A stretch of DNA of 39,397 bases, taken from a virus. Each line of letters starts with the position of its first letter. Position 1 is the stretch's first letter. Position numbers and translations under genes: made by a program. The notes under the pieces are model-generated. The model was not told where the DNA came from, did not search any database, and was given only the letters and a program-made list of their open reading frames with translations. The stretch lies in the IMG/VR virus record IMGVR_UViG_3300005337_000014, positions 1 through 39,397 of that record, one strand, 5' to 3'. Positions 21,426 through 27,765 of this stretch are shown here, piece by piece.

Positions 21426-21742
21426 GACTTACCCTCCTGCGCAAGGATCTGCTTGCGAAGCTGGTCGGCCTGACGCTCGGCATCCGCCAGACGAGACTTC
21501 TTCATGTCGAGCGTGTCAATCGTATGCCACGTGAACGACCCAATGTCGCAATTGATCTCTTCATCAGAGGGAACAAAACCGTCTCTGACGAAATGCAACA
21601 ACAAGCATCGATTGCATCGGGGATAGTTTCCGGATGACGAGCCGTAGCCGTTGACCGCCTTCTCGTCGGAGCAGGATGTGCGAGAGTGGTCTGTGACCAT
21701 GTTGTCCAGCATGAACAGGGCAATCTTCTTGTTGACGATCAT
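21419..21742 (-). CDS. Cys-containing unknown protein
   Basis: The 107-residue product has a Cys-rich middle (YPRCNRCLLLHFVRDG) that may bind a metal, and a C-terminal helix (SRLADAERQADQLRKQILAQ). A strong GAGGAGG site lies just upstream of ATG 21742, which also overlaps the previous stop as ATGA. No family recognised. Confidence 0.7.
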   Translation of the reverse strand: MIVNKKIALFMLDNMVTDHSRTSCSDEKAVNGYGSSSGNYPRCNRCLLLHFVRDGFVPSDEEINCDIGSFTWHTIDTLDMKKSRLADAERQADQLRKQILAQEGKSC

Positions 21743-21879
21743 TTCTTCACCTCCTCAAAAGCAAACCACAGCTCCCACACCGATTCACCGAAGAACTCAG
21801 TGACCTCAGGCAACGGTCCAATGTCGAACGGGTCGTAGGGGATGGGTTGGAGCGTTGCTCCTTGGGATGCTGATCTCAT
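21739..21879 (-). CDS. Short acidic protein (46 residues)
   Basis: This short frame has ATGA overlaps with the HTH gene before it and the Cys-containing gene after it, and AAGGAAGA upstream of its ATG. The product (RSASQGATLQPIPYDPFDIG, then an acidic aromatic end) has no recognised family. It may also work as a coupling leader for the downstream gene. Confidence 0.65.
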   Translation of the reverse strand: MRSASQGATLQPIPYDPFDIGPLPEVTEFFGESVWELWFAFEEVKK

Positions 21880-22064
21880 TTTTCTTCCTTCGTATCGTCG
21901 TAGGCAAGCAGCGCCATTTCAACTAGGCGCAGCGTTGATGGGTTCGGGTTGCCATCTCCGGCCCTGATCCTGTCCAGCGTGCGCCGCGGAATCTTACTTT
22001 CGCGGGCGAACCGAGCAAGGTTCTTCAGCGCCTTGAGCTTCTGTTGGGTGGTTGGTTGCTTCAT
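21876..22064 (-). CDS. Cro/C2-like HTH regulator
   Basis: ATG 22064 is preferred over the TTG at 22100. The 62-residue product is a single five-helix HTH domain: QQKLKALKNLARFARES, then IPRRTLDRIRAGDGNPNPST, then LRLVEMALLAYDD. It is the first gene of the leftward operon and lies beside two inverted repeats that overlap promoters, so it is the likely repressor acting on both directions (Cro-like). A long-acting CI partner was not found. The possible -10 (TATGAT) ends 6 bases before the ATG, so its mRNA may be leaderless. Confidence 0.82.
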   Translation of the reverse strand: MKQPTTQQKLKALKNLARFARESKIPRRTLDRIRAGDGNPNPSTLRLVEMALLAYDDTKEEK

Positions 22065-22070
22065 GTCTTC

Positions 22071-22100
22071 ATCATAGAACATGAATGCGCCACATGGCAA
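22071..22100 (-). promoter_or_regulatory. Leftward promoter with operator
   Basis: TTGCCA (22100-22095) and TATGAT (22076-22071) are separated by 18 bases, each one mismatch from the sigma70 consensus. The inverted repeat GCCA-CA-TGGC at 22089-22098 overlaps the -35 hexamer, so a bound repressor would block it. It would drive the HTH gene and the leftward chain. Confidence 0.6.
22089..22098. promoter_or_regulatory. Operator copy 1 (GCCA-CA-TGGC)
   Basis: A 10-base inverted repeat GCCA/TGGC with a 2-base centre overlaps the leftward -35 element. The same core recurs at 22147-22156, 58 bases away and in the same phase of the rightward promoter spacer. It is the likely binding site of the HTH protein encoded at 21876-22064 (inference). 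Confidence 0.6.
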
Positions 22101-22134
22101 CTGTTTATTTTTCAGCTGTCGTGCAAAAAGTCAC

Positions 22135-22163
22135 TTGCAAGACGTTGCCACATGGCATACATT
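22135..22163 (+). promoter_or_regulatory. Rightward promoter with operator in its spacer
   Basis: TTGCAA (22135-22140) and TACATT (22158-22163) are spaced by 17 bases. The inverted repeat TGCCA-CA-TGGCA fills most of the spacer (22146-22157). It would drive the rightward early genes beginning at 22201. Each hexamer has two mismatches, so strength is uncertain. Confidence 0.5.
22146..22157. promoter_or_regulatory. Operator copy 2 (TGCCA-CA-TGGCA)
   Basis: The second copy of the control-region inverted repeat, one base longer on each arm than copy 1, lies between the -35 and -10 of the rightward promoter. Two similar sites across two divergent promoters form a simple switch. Confidence 0.6.
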
Positions 22164-22200
22164 ATCTACATCGGATCAGCAAACACAGACGGAGCACGAA

Positions 22201-22440
22201 ATGCAAGCAACCAAGTTCACCCGCCCGAGCAGCCTTCAAGGCCCGGCTGACCTGTATGAACAGCTCCTGGCGCTGAAGAATGGTTTCTCGAACGGCAGCA
22301 CCCTCGGTCACTACAGCATCACCAAGGCGCAAGCGAAGGCCGCCGGCATCACCTGGGAATTCGTTGTCGCGTCTTGCGAGGTGCTGGGCTTGAAGCTGGA
22401 AAACCGCCACGGCTGCCACGGTCACAGCATCAGCCTCTGA
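22201..22440 (+). CDS. First rightward gene, unknown
   Basis: ATG 22201 has GGAG 8 bases upstream. The 79-residue product has a helical N-terminal half (LQGPADLYEQLLALKNGFSN) and a KAQAKAAGITWEFVVASCEV segment with an HTH-like turn, ending His- and Cys-rich. It may be a regulator of the early operon, but no family is recognised. Confidence 0.7.
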   Translation: MQATKFTRPSSLQGPADLYEQLLALKNGFSNGSTLGHYSITKAQAKAAGITWEFVVASCEVLGLKLENRHGCHGHSISL

Positions 22441-22446
22441 TCCACC

Positions 22447-22460
22447 GGCCCTTCGGGGCC
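22447..22460 (+). other. TTCG-capped hairpin after the first rightward gene
   Basis: GGCCC-TTCG-GGGCC gives a perfect 5-bp stem with a stable tetraloop 6 bases after the stop of the first gene. There is no T tract. It could be an attenuator, an mRNA 3' stabiliser or a processing site between the first two early genes. Confidence 0.5.
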
Positions 22461-22492
22461 TGACCAACCACTACCTACTGGAGATCAACCAA

Positions 22493-22705
22493 ATGAGCAC
22501 GCAGCGCGAGTGGTTCCGCGACACGGAGACGAATCAACATTTTCTCTCTGTCGATGGGGACGCCTCATGGCTTGTCTACAAGACTCCAGCAGGCGACTAC
22601 GCCCTCACGCTGCACAGCGATGCTGAAGGTCACGGCGACGATGTCGACTACTTCGACAAGCTGCGGCAAGCCAAACGCGAAGCTGAAAAGCGTGCCACCT
22701 ACTGA
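22493..22705 (+). CDS. Small unknown protein
   Basis: The 70-residue product is a compact alpha/beta sequence (NQHFLSVDGDASWLVYKTPA, then GDYALTLHSDAEG, then a helix). GGAG lies before its ATG at 22493. Function unknown. Confidence 0.7.
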   Translation: MSTQREWFRDTETNQHFLSVDGDASWLVYKTPAGDYALTLHSDAEGHGDDVDYFDKLRQAKREAEKRATY

Positions 22706-22724
22706 CCCTCTACCAAGGACAACC

Positions 22725-22958
22725 ATGACCGACGATCTGAAAGAGCGCCTTGAGGGGCTCGCTATTTGGCACAGTAGCAATGCGAACGATGCTCTACTGA
22801 ATGGCTCGCGAGCATTCCATGCGCGCTCCGCAGCCGACATCCGTGCTGCCATCGTGAGCGCAGATGATGCGACCAAGAACATGCTTTGTCTTCGGGCGTT
22901 CAAGGCAAAGGACCGCCGCTTTACTGGCGAAGGCCCGACAGGATTCGGTGAACTCTGA
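22725..22958 (+). CDS. Small unknown helical protein
   Basis: ATG 22725 follows AAGGAC. The 77-residue product is helical (DDLKERLEGLAIWHSSNAND, then SAADIRAAIVSADDATKN). Its stop overlaps the HNH gene start as TGATG. Confidence 0.68.
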   Translation: MTDDLKERLEGLAIWHSSNANDALLNGSRAFHARSAADIRAAIVSADDATKNMLCLRAFKAKDRRFTGEGPTGFGEL

Positions 22959-23512
22959 TGCAAGACAAGGACGCGATTGCCAAGAAGTCCCGCGATAGGC
23001 GGGAAGCCAAGAAGTCGATGCTTACATACGAGCGCCTGATTGATGTTCTTGTGTACGAGCCAACGACCGGTGATGCGTTCTTCAGGTCTCGTAGTGGGAA
23101 GCTAAAGAAGGCTGGCTGTCTTGACTCGTTCGGCTACGTGATTGTTCGTATTGACTACAACGGATACAGGCTTCATCGGCTCGCTTTCCTCTACATGAAC
23201 AAGAGGTGGCCGGAAGAAGAGGTTGACCACATCGACGGCGACAAGGGAAACAACAGATGGCTCAACTTGCGGGATGTGAATCGCTTCCTGAATATCCAGA
23301 ACTGCGATAAACCGAAGGGGAAAAGCAAGTCGGGCTATAGGGGCGTCTACGTGCACAAGAACAAATTCTTTGCCCGTATCAGCGTCGGTAAAGACGGCAA
23401 GAGAAAGACCATAAATCTTGGTCTGCACGACACGCCGGAAGAGGCCAGCTTCGCATACACGGAAGCGCAGAAGATTTATCACCCAGGATTTGTACAGAAG
23501 GACGCATCATGA
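22958..23512 (+). CDS. HNH endonuclease with AP2 domain, second copy of the family
   Basis: The 184-residue protein has an HNH core (YRLHRLAFLYMNKRWPEEEV, then DHIDGDKGNNRWLNLRDV, about residues 70-107) and an AP2 domain (SGYRGVYVHKNKFFARISV, then TINLGLHDTPEEASFAY, about 125-170), ending HPGF. It is the same architecture as the gene at 4188-4646 but clearly divergent. It is a probable homing endonuclease, here co-directional with the early genes and coupled to both neighbours, so it may be carried without disrupting them. Confidence 0.88.
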   Translation: MQDKDAIAKKSRDRREAKKSMLTYERLIDVLVYEPTTGDAFFRSRSGKLKKAGCLDSFGYVIVRIDYNGYRLHRLAFLYMNKRWPEEEVDHIDGDKGNNRWLNLRDVNRFLNIQNCDKPKGKSKSGYRGVYVHKNKFFARISVGKDGKRKTINLGLHDTPEEASFAYTEAQKIYHPGFVQKDAS

Positions 23513-23964
23513 CCACCCGCACCCTCCTCACAGCCCTTGCCGTGCTGCTTGCCATTGCGCTGTTTCAGTGCGCGCAGGGGGCCGAGTTCGGGCTTCACGT
23601 TCACAGCATCCACGTTCCGGCGAAGGACGGAGACAACAATTCGAACTGGGGCCTGTACGGTCGCACTGACGACGGCCTGACGTTCGGTGGTTACCGCAAC
23701 ACGCTGAACCGGGACAGCTTCTACATCGGCCAGACGTTCAAGTTCTTCGGGCCGGTGGACATGACTGTCGGGGCGATCACCGGGTATGACTCGAAGGCTC
23801 ACTTCTGCGTCGGCGACAACTGCCTTGACGTGCTAGCCCTCGTCGCGCTGTCGATCAAGTCGCCCGTCAGCATCATGGGCGCAACACCGCGTATCACCCT
23901 CGTGCCGGGACACTTGGTCAAGGCTCGGACGGTGGTGCATTTTTCTACGGAATGGAGATTTTGA
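23509..23964 (+). CDS. Exported small beta-barrel-like protein
   Basis: The 151-residue product has a signal peptide (TLLTALAVLLAIALFQCAQG, cleavage near AQG-AE) and a beta-rich mature part with alternating aromatic strands (NWGLYGRTDDGLTFGGYRNT, then FYIGQTFKFFGPVDMTVGAI, then TPRITLVPGHLVKARTVVHF) ending in Phe, as in outer-membrane barrels. Exported small barrels of phages can alter the cell surface to block other phages; that role is inferred. ATGA overlap with the HNH gene; followed 2 bases later by the next gene. Confidence 0.75.
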   Translation: MTTRTLLTALAVLLAIALFQCAQGAEFGLHVHSIHVPAKDGDNNSNWGLYGRTDDGLTFGGYRNTLNRDSFYIGQTFKFFGPVDMTVGAITGYDSKAHFCVGDNCLDVLALVALSIKSPVSIMGATPRITLVPGHLVKARTVVHFSTEWRF

Positions 23965-23965
23965 A

Positions 23966-24208
23966 ATGAAGCATCCCATGGCAGAGATCAACGACGGCGG
24001 CCCGGCGTTCCCGGTCCAAGACGCGGCAAGCTGGCAGGCACACGGCATGTCGCTGCGTGACTACTTCGCCGCGAAGGCGCTTGCCGCACTGATCAGTATT
24101 GGCGGGAATGGCACCTCATTCGGACCCGAATCGAAGGATAACAACGAGCGGTTTTCATCGGTCGCCTACATCATGGCCGACGCCATGCTCAAAGCGAGGG
24201 CAGCATGA
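23966..24208 (+). CDS. Small unknown protein of the GGPAFP...LRDYFA family
   Basis: The 80-residue product carries NDGGPAFPVQDAASWQAHGM followed by SLRDYFAAKALAALI, a motif set found in many unrelated phages and prophages. No role has been established. GGAG precedes ATG 23966. Confidence 0.8.
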   Translation: MKHPMAEINDGGPAFPVQDAASWQAHGMSLRDYFAAKALAALISIGGNGTSFGPESKDNNERFSSVAYIMADAMLKARAA

Positions 24209-24543
24209 ACGACACCACCCGAAACGCCCACATCGCCGAGCGCCGCAGCATGTTGCGCACTGAGCTGACTGTGGAGCTGCTGGCGGCATTCGCGAACGGC
24301 GAGGGGATGCTGCGAGAGTTCCGCAGCGACGGCGGCGGCAAGCGTGCGGATCGCGTCATCGAGCGCGAGTTGTTCGGCGTCCTCACCGACCTGCTGGACG
24401 AACGCAACGGCGCCGGCATGAACGCGCTGATCAATGTGCTTCAACACAGCTGCTGCCCTGAGGTCGCATCCCTGCGCCTCTTGCTCGCATCGATCTACAG
24501 CGAGCGGGCGGACGACATTGCGGACATGGAGCACGACGAATGA
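24205..24543 (+). CDS. Unknown helical protein
   Basis: The 112-residue product is helical and charged (RSMLRTELTVELLAAFANGE, then RVIERELFGVLTDLLDERNG, then VASLRLLLASIYSERADD). ATGA overlaps at both ends. No family recognised. Confidence 0.7.
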   Translation: MNDTTRNAHIAERRSMLRTELTVELLAAFANGEGMLREFRSDGGGKRADRVIERELFGVLTDLLDERNGAGMNALINVLQHSCCPEVASLRLLLASIYSERADDIADMEHDE

Positions 24544-24812
24544 ACGACCAACAATACGACAACGCGCTGCACATGATGGAAGTGCTTGGCGGCAGCTTCG
24601 TGAAGTCGCTGGCTCACTGCTACTTGATGGCGGACAGCGAGAACGCGAAGAAGCTGAAGAAGGCGTTCAAGCAGTACTTCCACGAATATGAAGTGCAGTT
24701 CGGGCGCTGGAAGCTGAATCGGCCGAAGCCGCACTGTGCAGGACATGAGCGCTACGCATCCGACTGCGGCGCCTGCTACCACATCAACGCAAACAGGAGC
24801 ATTGGATCATGA
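24540..24812 (+). CDS. Unknown protein with C-terminal Cys/His motif
   Basis: The 90-residue product has a helical N-terminal part common in phages (QQYDNALHMMEVLGGSFVKS, then ENAKKLKKAFKQYFHEYE) and a C-terminal segment with Cys and His (HCAGHERYASDCGACYH) that could bind zinc. ATGA overlaps at both ends. Function unknown. Confidence 0.72.
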   Translation: MNDQQYDNALHMMEVLGGSFVKSLAHCYLMADSENAKKLKKAFKQYFHEYEVQFGRWKLNRPKPHCAGHERYASDCGACYHINANRSIGS

Positions 24813-25204
24813 CCATCGCCATCCTAAAGACCGAGCCCTTCCAGCCCCTCGGCCCGGCCATCCCGAAGCCTGCTCCTGCTGCACCCCAGTCGCGCGAGAT
24901 CAAGCCTGGCATCTGGCAAGCGCCGGACGGGAAGCTGCGGACCGACTTCGCGACAGGGCAATCCGTTGCGCCGGCACAGAAGGCTGCTCCTGTGGCTCCG
25001 CTGCCGACTTTGCCGAATGCGCTGTGTGACGGTTGGATTTCCTTCAAGCCCGGGTTAGATATCCCGTGCGGCAAGATCGACATTCGATTCAATGACGGCG
25101 AGGAGTGGTACGCCGAAACATCAGAAGCGGCAGACCCGAAGTCATGGTCATGGAAGCAGTCGTATGGCGGGGACAACATCGTCGCCTACCGCCTCATCCC
25201 ATGA
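24809..25204 (+). CDS. Unknown protein with GDxxVAYR-type domain
   Basis: The 131-residue product has a Pro/Ala-rich first half and a C-terminal domain about 55 residues long (CDGWISFKPGLDIPCGKIDI, then YGGDNIVAYRLIP). This W-I-x...V-x-Y-R-D-G-E...GDIVAYR domain is very common in phage early regions and unassigned. It sits upstream of the microprotein and recT. Confidence 0.75.
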   Translation: MTIAILKTEPFQPLGPAIPKPAPAAPQSREIKPGIWQAPDGKLRTDFATGQSVAPAQKAAPVAPLPTLPNALCDGWISFKPGLDIPCGKIDIRFNDGEEWYAETSEAADPKSWSWKQSYGGDNIVAYRLIP

Positions 25205-25263
25205 CCCGCCGCAACTTCTGGCGCCGCTTGTGGCGGTGGATCTGCGCCCCCTCACCTTTCTGA
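25201..25263 (+). CDS. Short Trp/Arg-rich microprotein upstream of recT
   Basis: A 20-codon frame begins in an ATGA overlap with the previous stop and ends 10 bases before the recT start. Its product (RRNFWRRLWRWICAPSPF after Met) is strongly basic and Trp-rich. It may be only a coupling leader for recT; a membrane-active peptide is another possibility. Shortness makes the call uncertain. Confidence 0.4.
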   Translation: MTRRNFWRRLWRWICAPSPF

Positions 25264-25273
25264 AGAACACACC

Positions 25274-26260
25274 ATGAGCAACATCGCTCTCATCGAAGAC
25301 CTGGTTCTCAGCGCAAGGCCTCAGTTCGAAGCCGTCACGATTGACCGTAGCATTGGCTTCGACCGTGAGGCAGGCTTCGCGATTCAGGTGCTGGCCGGCA
25401 ACGAGTTCGCGCTGAAGACGGCGCTGACGAACAAGGCGAGCGTCATCGCAGCGGTGTCCAACATCGCTGCCGTTGGTCTGAGCCTGAACCCGGCGAAGAA
25501 GCAGGCCTATCTCGTGCCGCGGGACGGGAAGATCTGCCTCGACATCTCGTACATGGGCCTGCTGGATCTCGCGATCGACAGCGGGTCCATCAAGTGGGGG
25601 CAGGCTGAGCTGGTGCACCAAGCGGATCAGTTCCACCTGAACGGCATCGACAAGGCGCCCACGCACCAGCGCGACCCGTTCAAGGAGGACCGTGGCGAGA
25701 TCGTCGGCGCCTACGTGGTGGTCAAGACCGCGGATGGCGACTACCTGACGACAGCGATGAAGCTGGCCGACATCCTCACGATTCGCGACCGCTCCAGCGC
25801 GTGGAAGAACGGCCAGAAGGGGCCATGGAAGACCGACCCGGGCGAGATGATGAAGAAGACCGTCATCAAGCGCGCCTACAAGACCTGGCCGAAGACGGAC
25901 CGCCTCGATACAGCCATCCACCACCTGAACACCGATGGAGAGGAGGGACTCGACGAATCCGAACTGACGCCGATCGACCAACCGAAGAACTTCGGCCTGA
26001 CGCCGGAGCGCGCCAAGGTCGTTCGGGCGGCGGCCAATGCATCGCTGCAGAAGTTCAACGAAGGCGACGAGATGGGCGCCTACGAGGAAGTCAGCTGGAT
26101 CGACGACAACGAGGAGAAGCTGGCGCTGTGGTCCGTCCTGAAGCCTCACAGCGCCCTTCGCTCGGCAATCAAACGGCTTGCACTCGCCGAAGTTGCGAAA
26201 CAGGCGGAGATCGACAAGCTGAAGGCCGACGCCACCGACGTGACGCCGAAGGGCGAGTAA
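25274..26260 (+). CDS. recT: RecT-family single-strand annealing protein
   Basis: The 328-residue protein has the RecT core: an N-terminal segment, then NKASVIAAVSNIAAVGLSLN and PAKKQAYLVPRDGKICLDIS (about residues 54-98), a GEIVGAYVVVKTADGDY strand pair, and the conserved ending of the core with WKTDPGEMMKKTVIKRAYKT (about 195-215). The C-terminal 100 residues are acidic and helical. RecT proteins coat single-stranded DNA and anneal complementary strands in phage recombination. No RecE or YqaJ-type exonuclease is adjacent, so it may use a host or unrelated nuclease. Confidence 0.92.
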   Translation: MSNIALIEDLVLSARPQFEAVTIDRSIGFDREAGFAIQVLAGNEFALKTALTNKASVIAAVSNIAAVGLSLNPAKKQAYLVPRDGKICLDISYMGLLDLAIDSGSIKWGQAELVHQADQFHLNGIDKAPTHQRDPFKEDRGEIVGAYVVVKTADGDYLTTAMKLADILTIRDRSSAWKNGQKGPWKTDPGEMMKKTVIKRAYKTWPKTDRLDTAIHHLNTDGEEGLDESELTPIDQPKNFGLTPERAKVVRAAANASLQKFNEGDEMGAYEEVSWIDDNEEKLALWSVLKPHSALRSAIKRLALAEVAKQAEIDKLKADATDVTPKGE

Positions 26261-26595
26261 TGCCCAGCTTCTTCAAAGACCCGCCGCCAGTGCGCTCCAA
26301 GACTCTGCGCGAGGCTTACCGGCTCATCCCTTGCCAGTGGGAGGGGTGTGGCATCGATGACTCCACGGTCGCATGCGCTCACAGCAATTTCACGCAGTAC
26401 GGCGGCAAGGGTGGCGCACGCAAGGCTAGCGACAACTTCGGTGCGTCGCTCTGCTCTGTGCATCATTTCCAGCTTGATCAGGGTAATCGGCTGTCATACG
26501 AAGAACGGCGCGACGGCTGGCATGCAGCGCACCTGAGAAGCGTGGAGCTGCTGACGAAGCGCGGACTGTGGCCGAAGGGGGTTCCGCTGCCATGA
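26260..26595 (+). CDS. HNH-like zinc-binding nuclease-type protein
   Basis: ATG 26260 overlaps the recT stop as TAATG. The 111-residue product has CQWEGCGIDDSTVACAHSNF, then ASLCSVHHFQLDQG: a Cys/His arrangement like the YbcO/DUF1364-type HNH proteins encoded near phage recombination genes. It may nick or process recombination intermediates. Close to the NinB-like gene, as in lambdoid nin-type regions. Confidence 0.72.
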   Translation: MPSFFKDPPPVRSKTLREAYRLIPCQWEGCGIDDSTVACAHSNFTQYGGKGGARKASDNFGASLCSVHHFQLDQGNRLSYEERRDGWHAAHLRSVELLTKRGLWPKGVPLP

Positions 26596-27017
26596 CCTAC
26601 CGCACCGTCAAATTCCTCCACGATGCTCAGCAGGGCCACGAGGTGCTGCTGCGCCTGTGGACCGAGGTAAAGCCGTACCTGCTGGCAGGGCAAAAGCTTG
26701 AGGTGCGGGTGAAGCCAGAGGCGCGCAGCACGGCAGAGAACGCGCTACTGCATGCGCTCATCAGCGAGATCGCAGCGCAGAAGGAATGGGCCGGCAAGAA
26801 GCGCGATGCCGAGATCTGGAAGCGCCTGCTTGTGGCGAGCTGGTGCCGCGTGCATGGCGAGGCTGTCGAGATCCTTCCGGCGCTGGACGGGCATGGAGTG
26901 GACATCGTTCCGGCGCGGACGAGTCAGCTATCGAAAGCGGAGTGCGCCGACCTCATAACCTTTGTGCAGGCATGGGCCATCGACAACGGGATTGAGCTGC
27001 GCGATCCACAGATGTAA
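26592..27017 (+). CDS. NinB-like recombination protein
   Basis: The 141-residue product matches the lambda NinB/Orf family layout: an N-terminal strand pair, EVRVKPEARSTAENALLHAL in place of the usual KTRSxxQNAKLHAL-type motif, then ISEIAAQKEWAGKKRDAEIW and a C-terminal helix. NinB helps load recombination proteins onto single-stranded DNA. It overlaps the HNH-like gene by ATGA and follows recT, which supports a recombination module. Confidence 0.78.
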   Translation: MTYRTVKFLHDAQQGHEVLLRLWTEVKPYLLAGQKLEVRVKPEARSTAENALLHALISEIAAQKEWAGKKRDAEIWKRLLVASWCRVHGEAVEILPALDGHGVDIVPARTSQLSKAECADLITFVQAWAIDNGIELRDPQM

Positions 27018-27023
27018 CGGTGC

Positions 27024-27052
27024 TTGTCGCGTATGTTCTTGCGACATATACT
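27024..27052 (+). promoter_or_regulatory. Internal promoter with inverted repeat
   Basis: TATACT (27047-27052) is a good -10; TTGTCG lies 17 bases upstream as a weak -35. An inverted repeat TGTCGC/GCGACA (27025-27030 and 27041-27046) spans the promoter, making a likely operator. The downstream cluster encodes a ribbon-helix-helix protein, a fitting candidate to bind it. Confidence 0.55.
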
Positions 27053-27087
27053 AAAAGCTCACATCAACCACTCACCGGAGAATCATC

Positions 27088-27318
27088 ATGGCAGACAACG
27101 GCGGCGGCAAGAACAAGAAGTACGGTCGCAACAAGCTCTTCGCGGATCGCTACAAGCGAGAGGGCCGCTACGAGAAGAACAAGGCGAAGTCCCTCGCGCG
27201 GCATCTGAAGCGCATGGGCCTGCCGCCGTCGTATCGTGGCTGCTACACGCCCCCGGGCGGCCCCGCCATCGGCTCGCGTCCGTTCTTCGAGAAGAACTAC
27301 GCGGATCGTCATCAGTGA
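27088..27318 (+). CDS. Small basic protein, unknown
   Basis: The 76-residue product is very basic (GKNKKYGRNKLFADRYKREG, then RYEKNKAKSLARHLKRMGL) with a Pro/Gly-rich end. A site (CGGAG) precedes ATG 27088. It belongs to a common unnamed phage type and probably contacts nucleic acid. First gene after the internal promoter. Confidence 0.72.
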   Translation: MADNGGGKNKKYGRNKLFADRYKREGRYEKNKAKSLARHLKRMGLPPSYRGCYTPPGGPAIGSRPFFEKNYADRHQ

Positions 27319-27449
27319 AGCGCACGACGATCTTCCTGACGGAGCAGATGATTGCCAAGCTGCAATCTCGCTCCGATCAGACGGGCCTCACGATGGCGGA
27401 CCTGATTCGTCGGGCTATCGAAGCTTTTCTCAAGAAGGAACAGAAATGA
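27315..27449 (+). CDS. Ribbon-helix-helix (CopG/Arc-like) regulator
   Basis: The start is GTG 27315, overlapping the upstream stop as GTGA. The 44-residue product is a minimal RHH domain: a basic strand (KRTTIFLTEQ), helix 1 (MIAKLQSRSDQTGL), turn, and helix 2 (TMADLIRRAIEAFLKK). RHH dimers bind short operator repeats. It lies 290 bases downstream of a promoter with an inverted repeat, so autoregulation is plausible. Confidence 0.8.
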   Translation: MKRTTIFLTEQMIAKLQSRSDQTGLTMADLIRRAIEAFLKKEQK

Positions 27450-27676
27450 AGAACACCAGAACTTCCGGATTGCTTGCCATGTCGCTCCTGCTCGCTGCGG
27501 GAATCACTGCGCCAGCGCTTGCGACTGCTCGGATGATGGATCGTCTGCGTCCGACATTCCGTCGTTACACGCCAAAGAATCGCTACCCGGAGCAATCGAA
27601 GCGGCAGGCCAATCGCCGCTACCGCCGTGCTCAAGGCGGTCCGGGGCTGGATTCGAACAACGATCCGCGCAACTAA
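27446..27676 (+). CDS. Exported small basic protein
   Basis: The 76-residue product has a signal peptide (SGLLAMSLLLAAGITAPALA, cleavage after ALA) and a strongly basic mature part (RLRPTFRRYTPKNRYPEQSK, then RQANRRYRRAQGGPG). It would act in the periplasm or outside. Role unknown. The start overlaps the RHH gene's stop as ATGA. Confidence 0.72.
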   Translation: MKNTRTSGLLAMSLLLAAGITAPALATARMMDRLRPTFRRYTPKNRYPEQSKRQANRRYRRAQGGPGLDSNNDPRN

Positions 27677-27682
27677 ATCAAA

Positions 27683-27747
27683 CAGGGGCGCATCCCGCAC
27701 GCAGCGAGGGGAATAAAGCCGCGTCGAGTCGAAAGGCTCGGCCCCTG
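27683..27747 (+). ncRNA. Folded RNA element, possibly C4-antisense-like
   Basis: CAGGGGC (27683-27689) pairs perfectly with GCCCCTG (27741-27747). Inside are a hairpin of about 6 bp with one bulged A (27693-27710) and a 6-bp hairpin with a GAAA tetraloop (CGAGTC-GAAA-GGCTCG, 27725-27740), joined by a GAATAAAGC linker. It lies between two genes, 18 bases before the 98-residue gene's ATG. The shape recalls the C4 antisense RNAs of P1/P7-type phages, but I compare from memory only and no target pairing was found. A riboregulator of the downstream gene is the alternative. Confidence 0.5.
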
Positions 27748-27765
27748 ACCTACATGGAGAAAATC

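Noticed and set aside
21876-22100. TTG start at 22100 for the HTH regulator
   Set aside because: It would place the promoter and an operator inside the coding region; ATG 22064 gives a complete HTH domain.
25148-26149. 333-codon open frame on the minus strand
   Set aside because: It lies opposite recT, whose motifs are unmistakable; the frame has no start signals or recognised domain.
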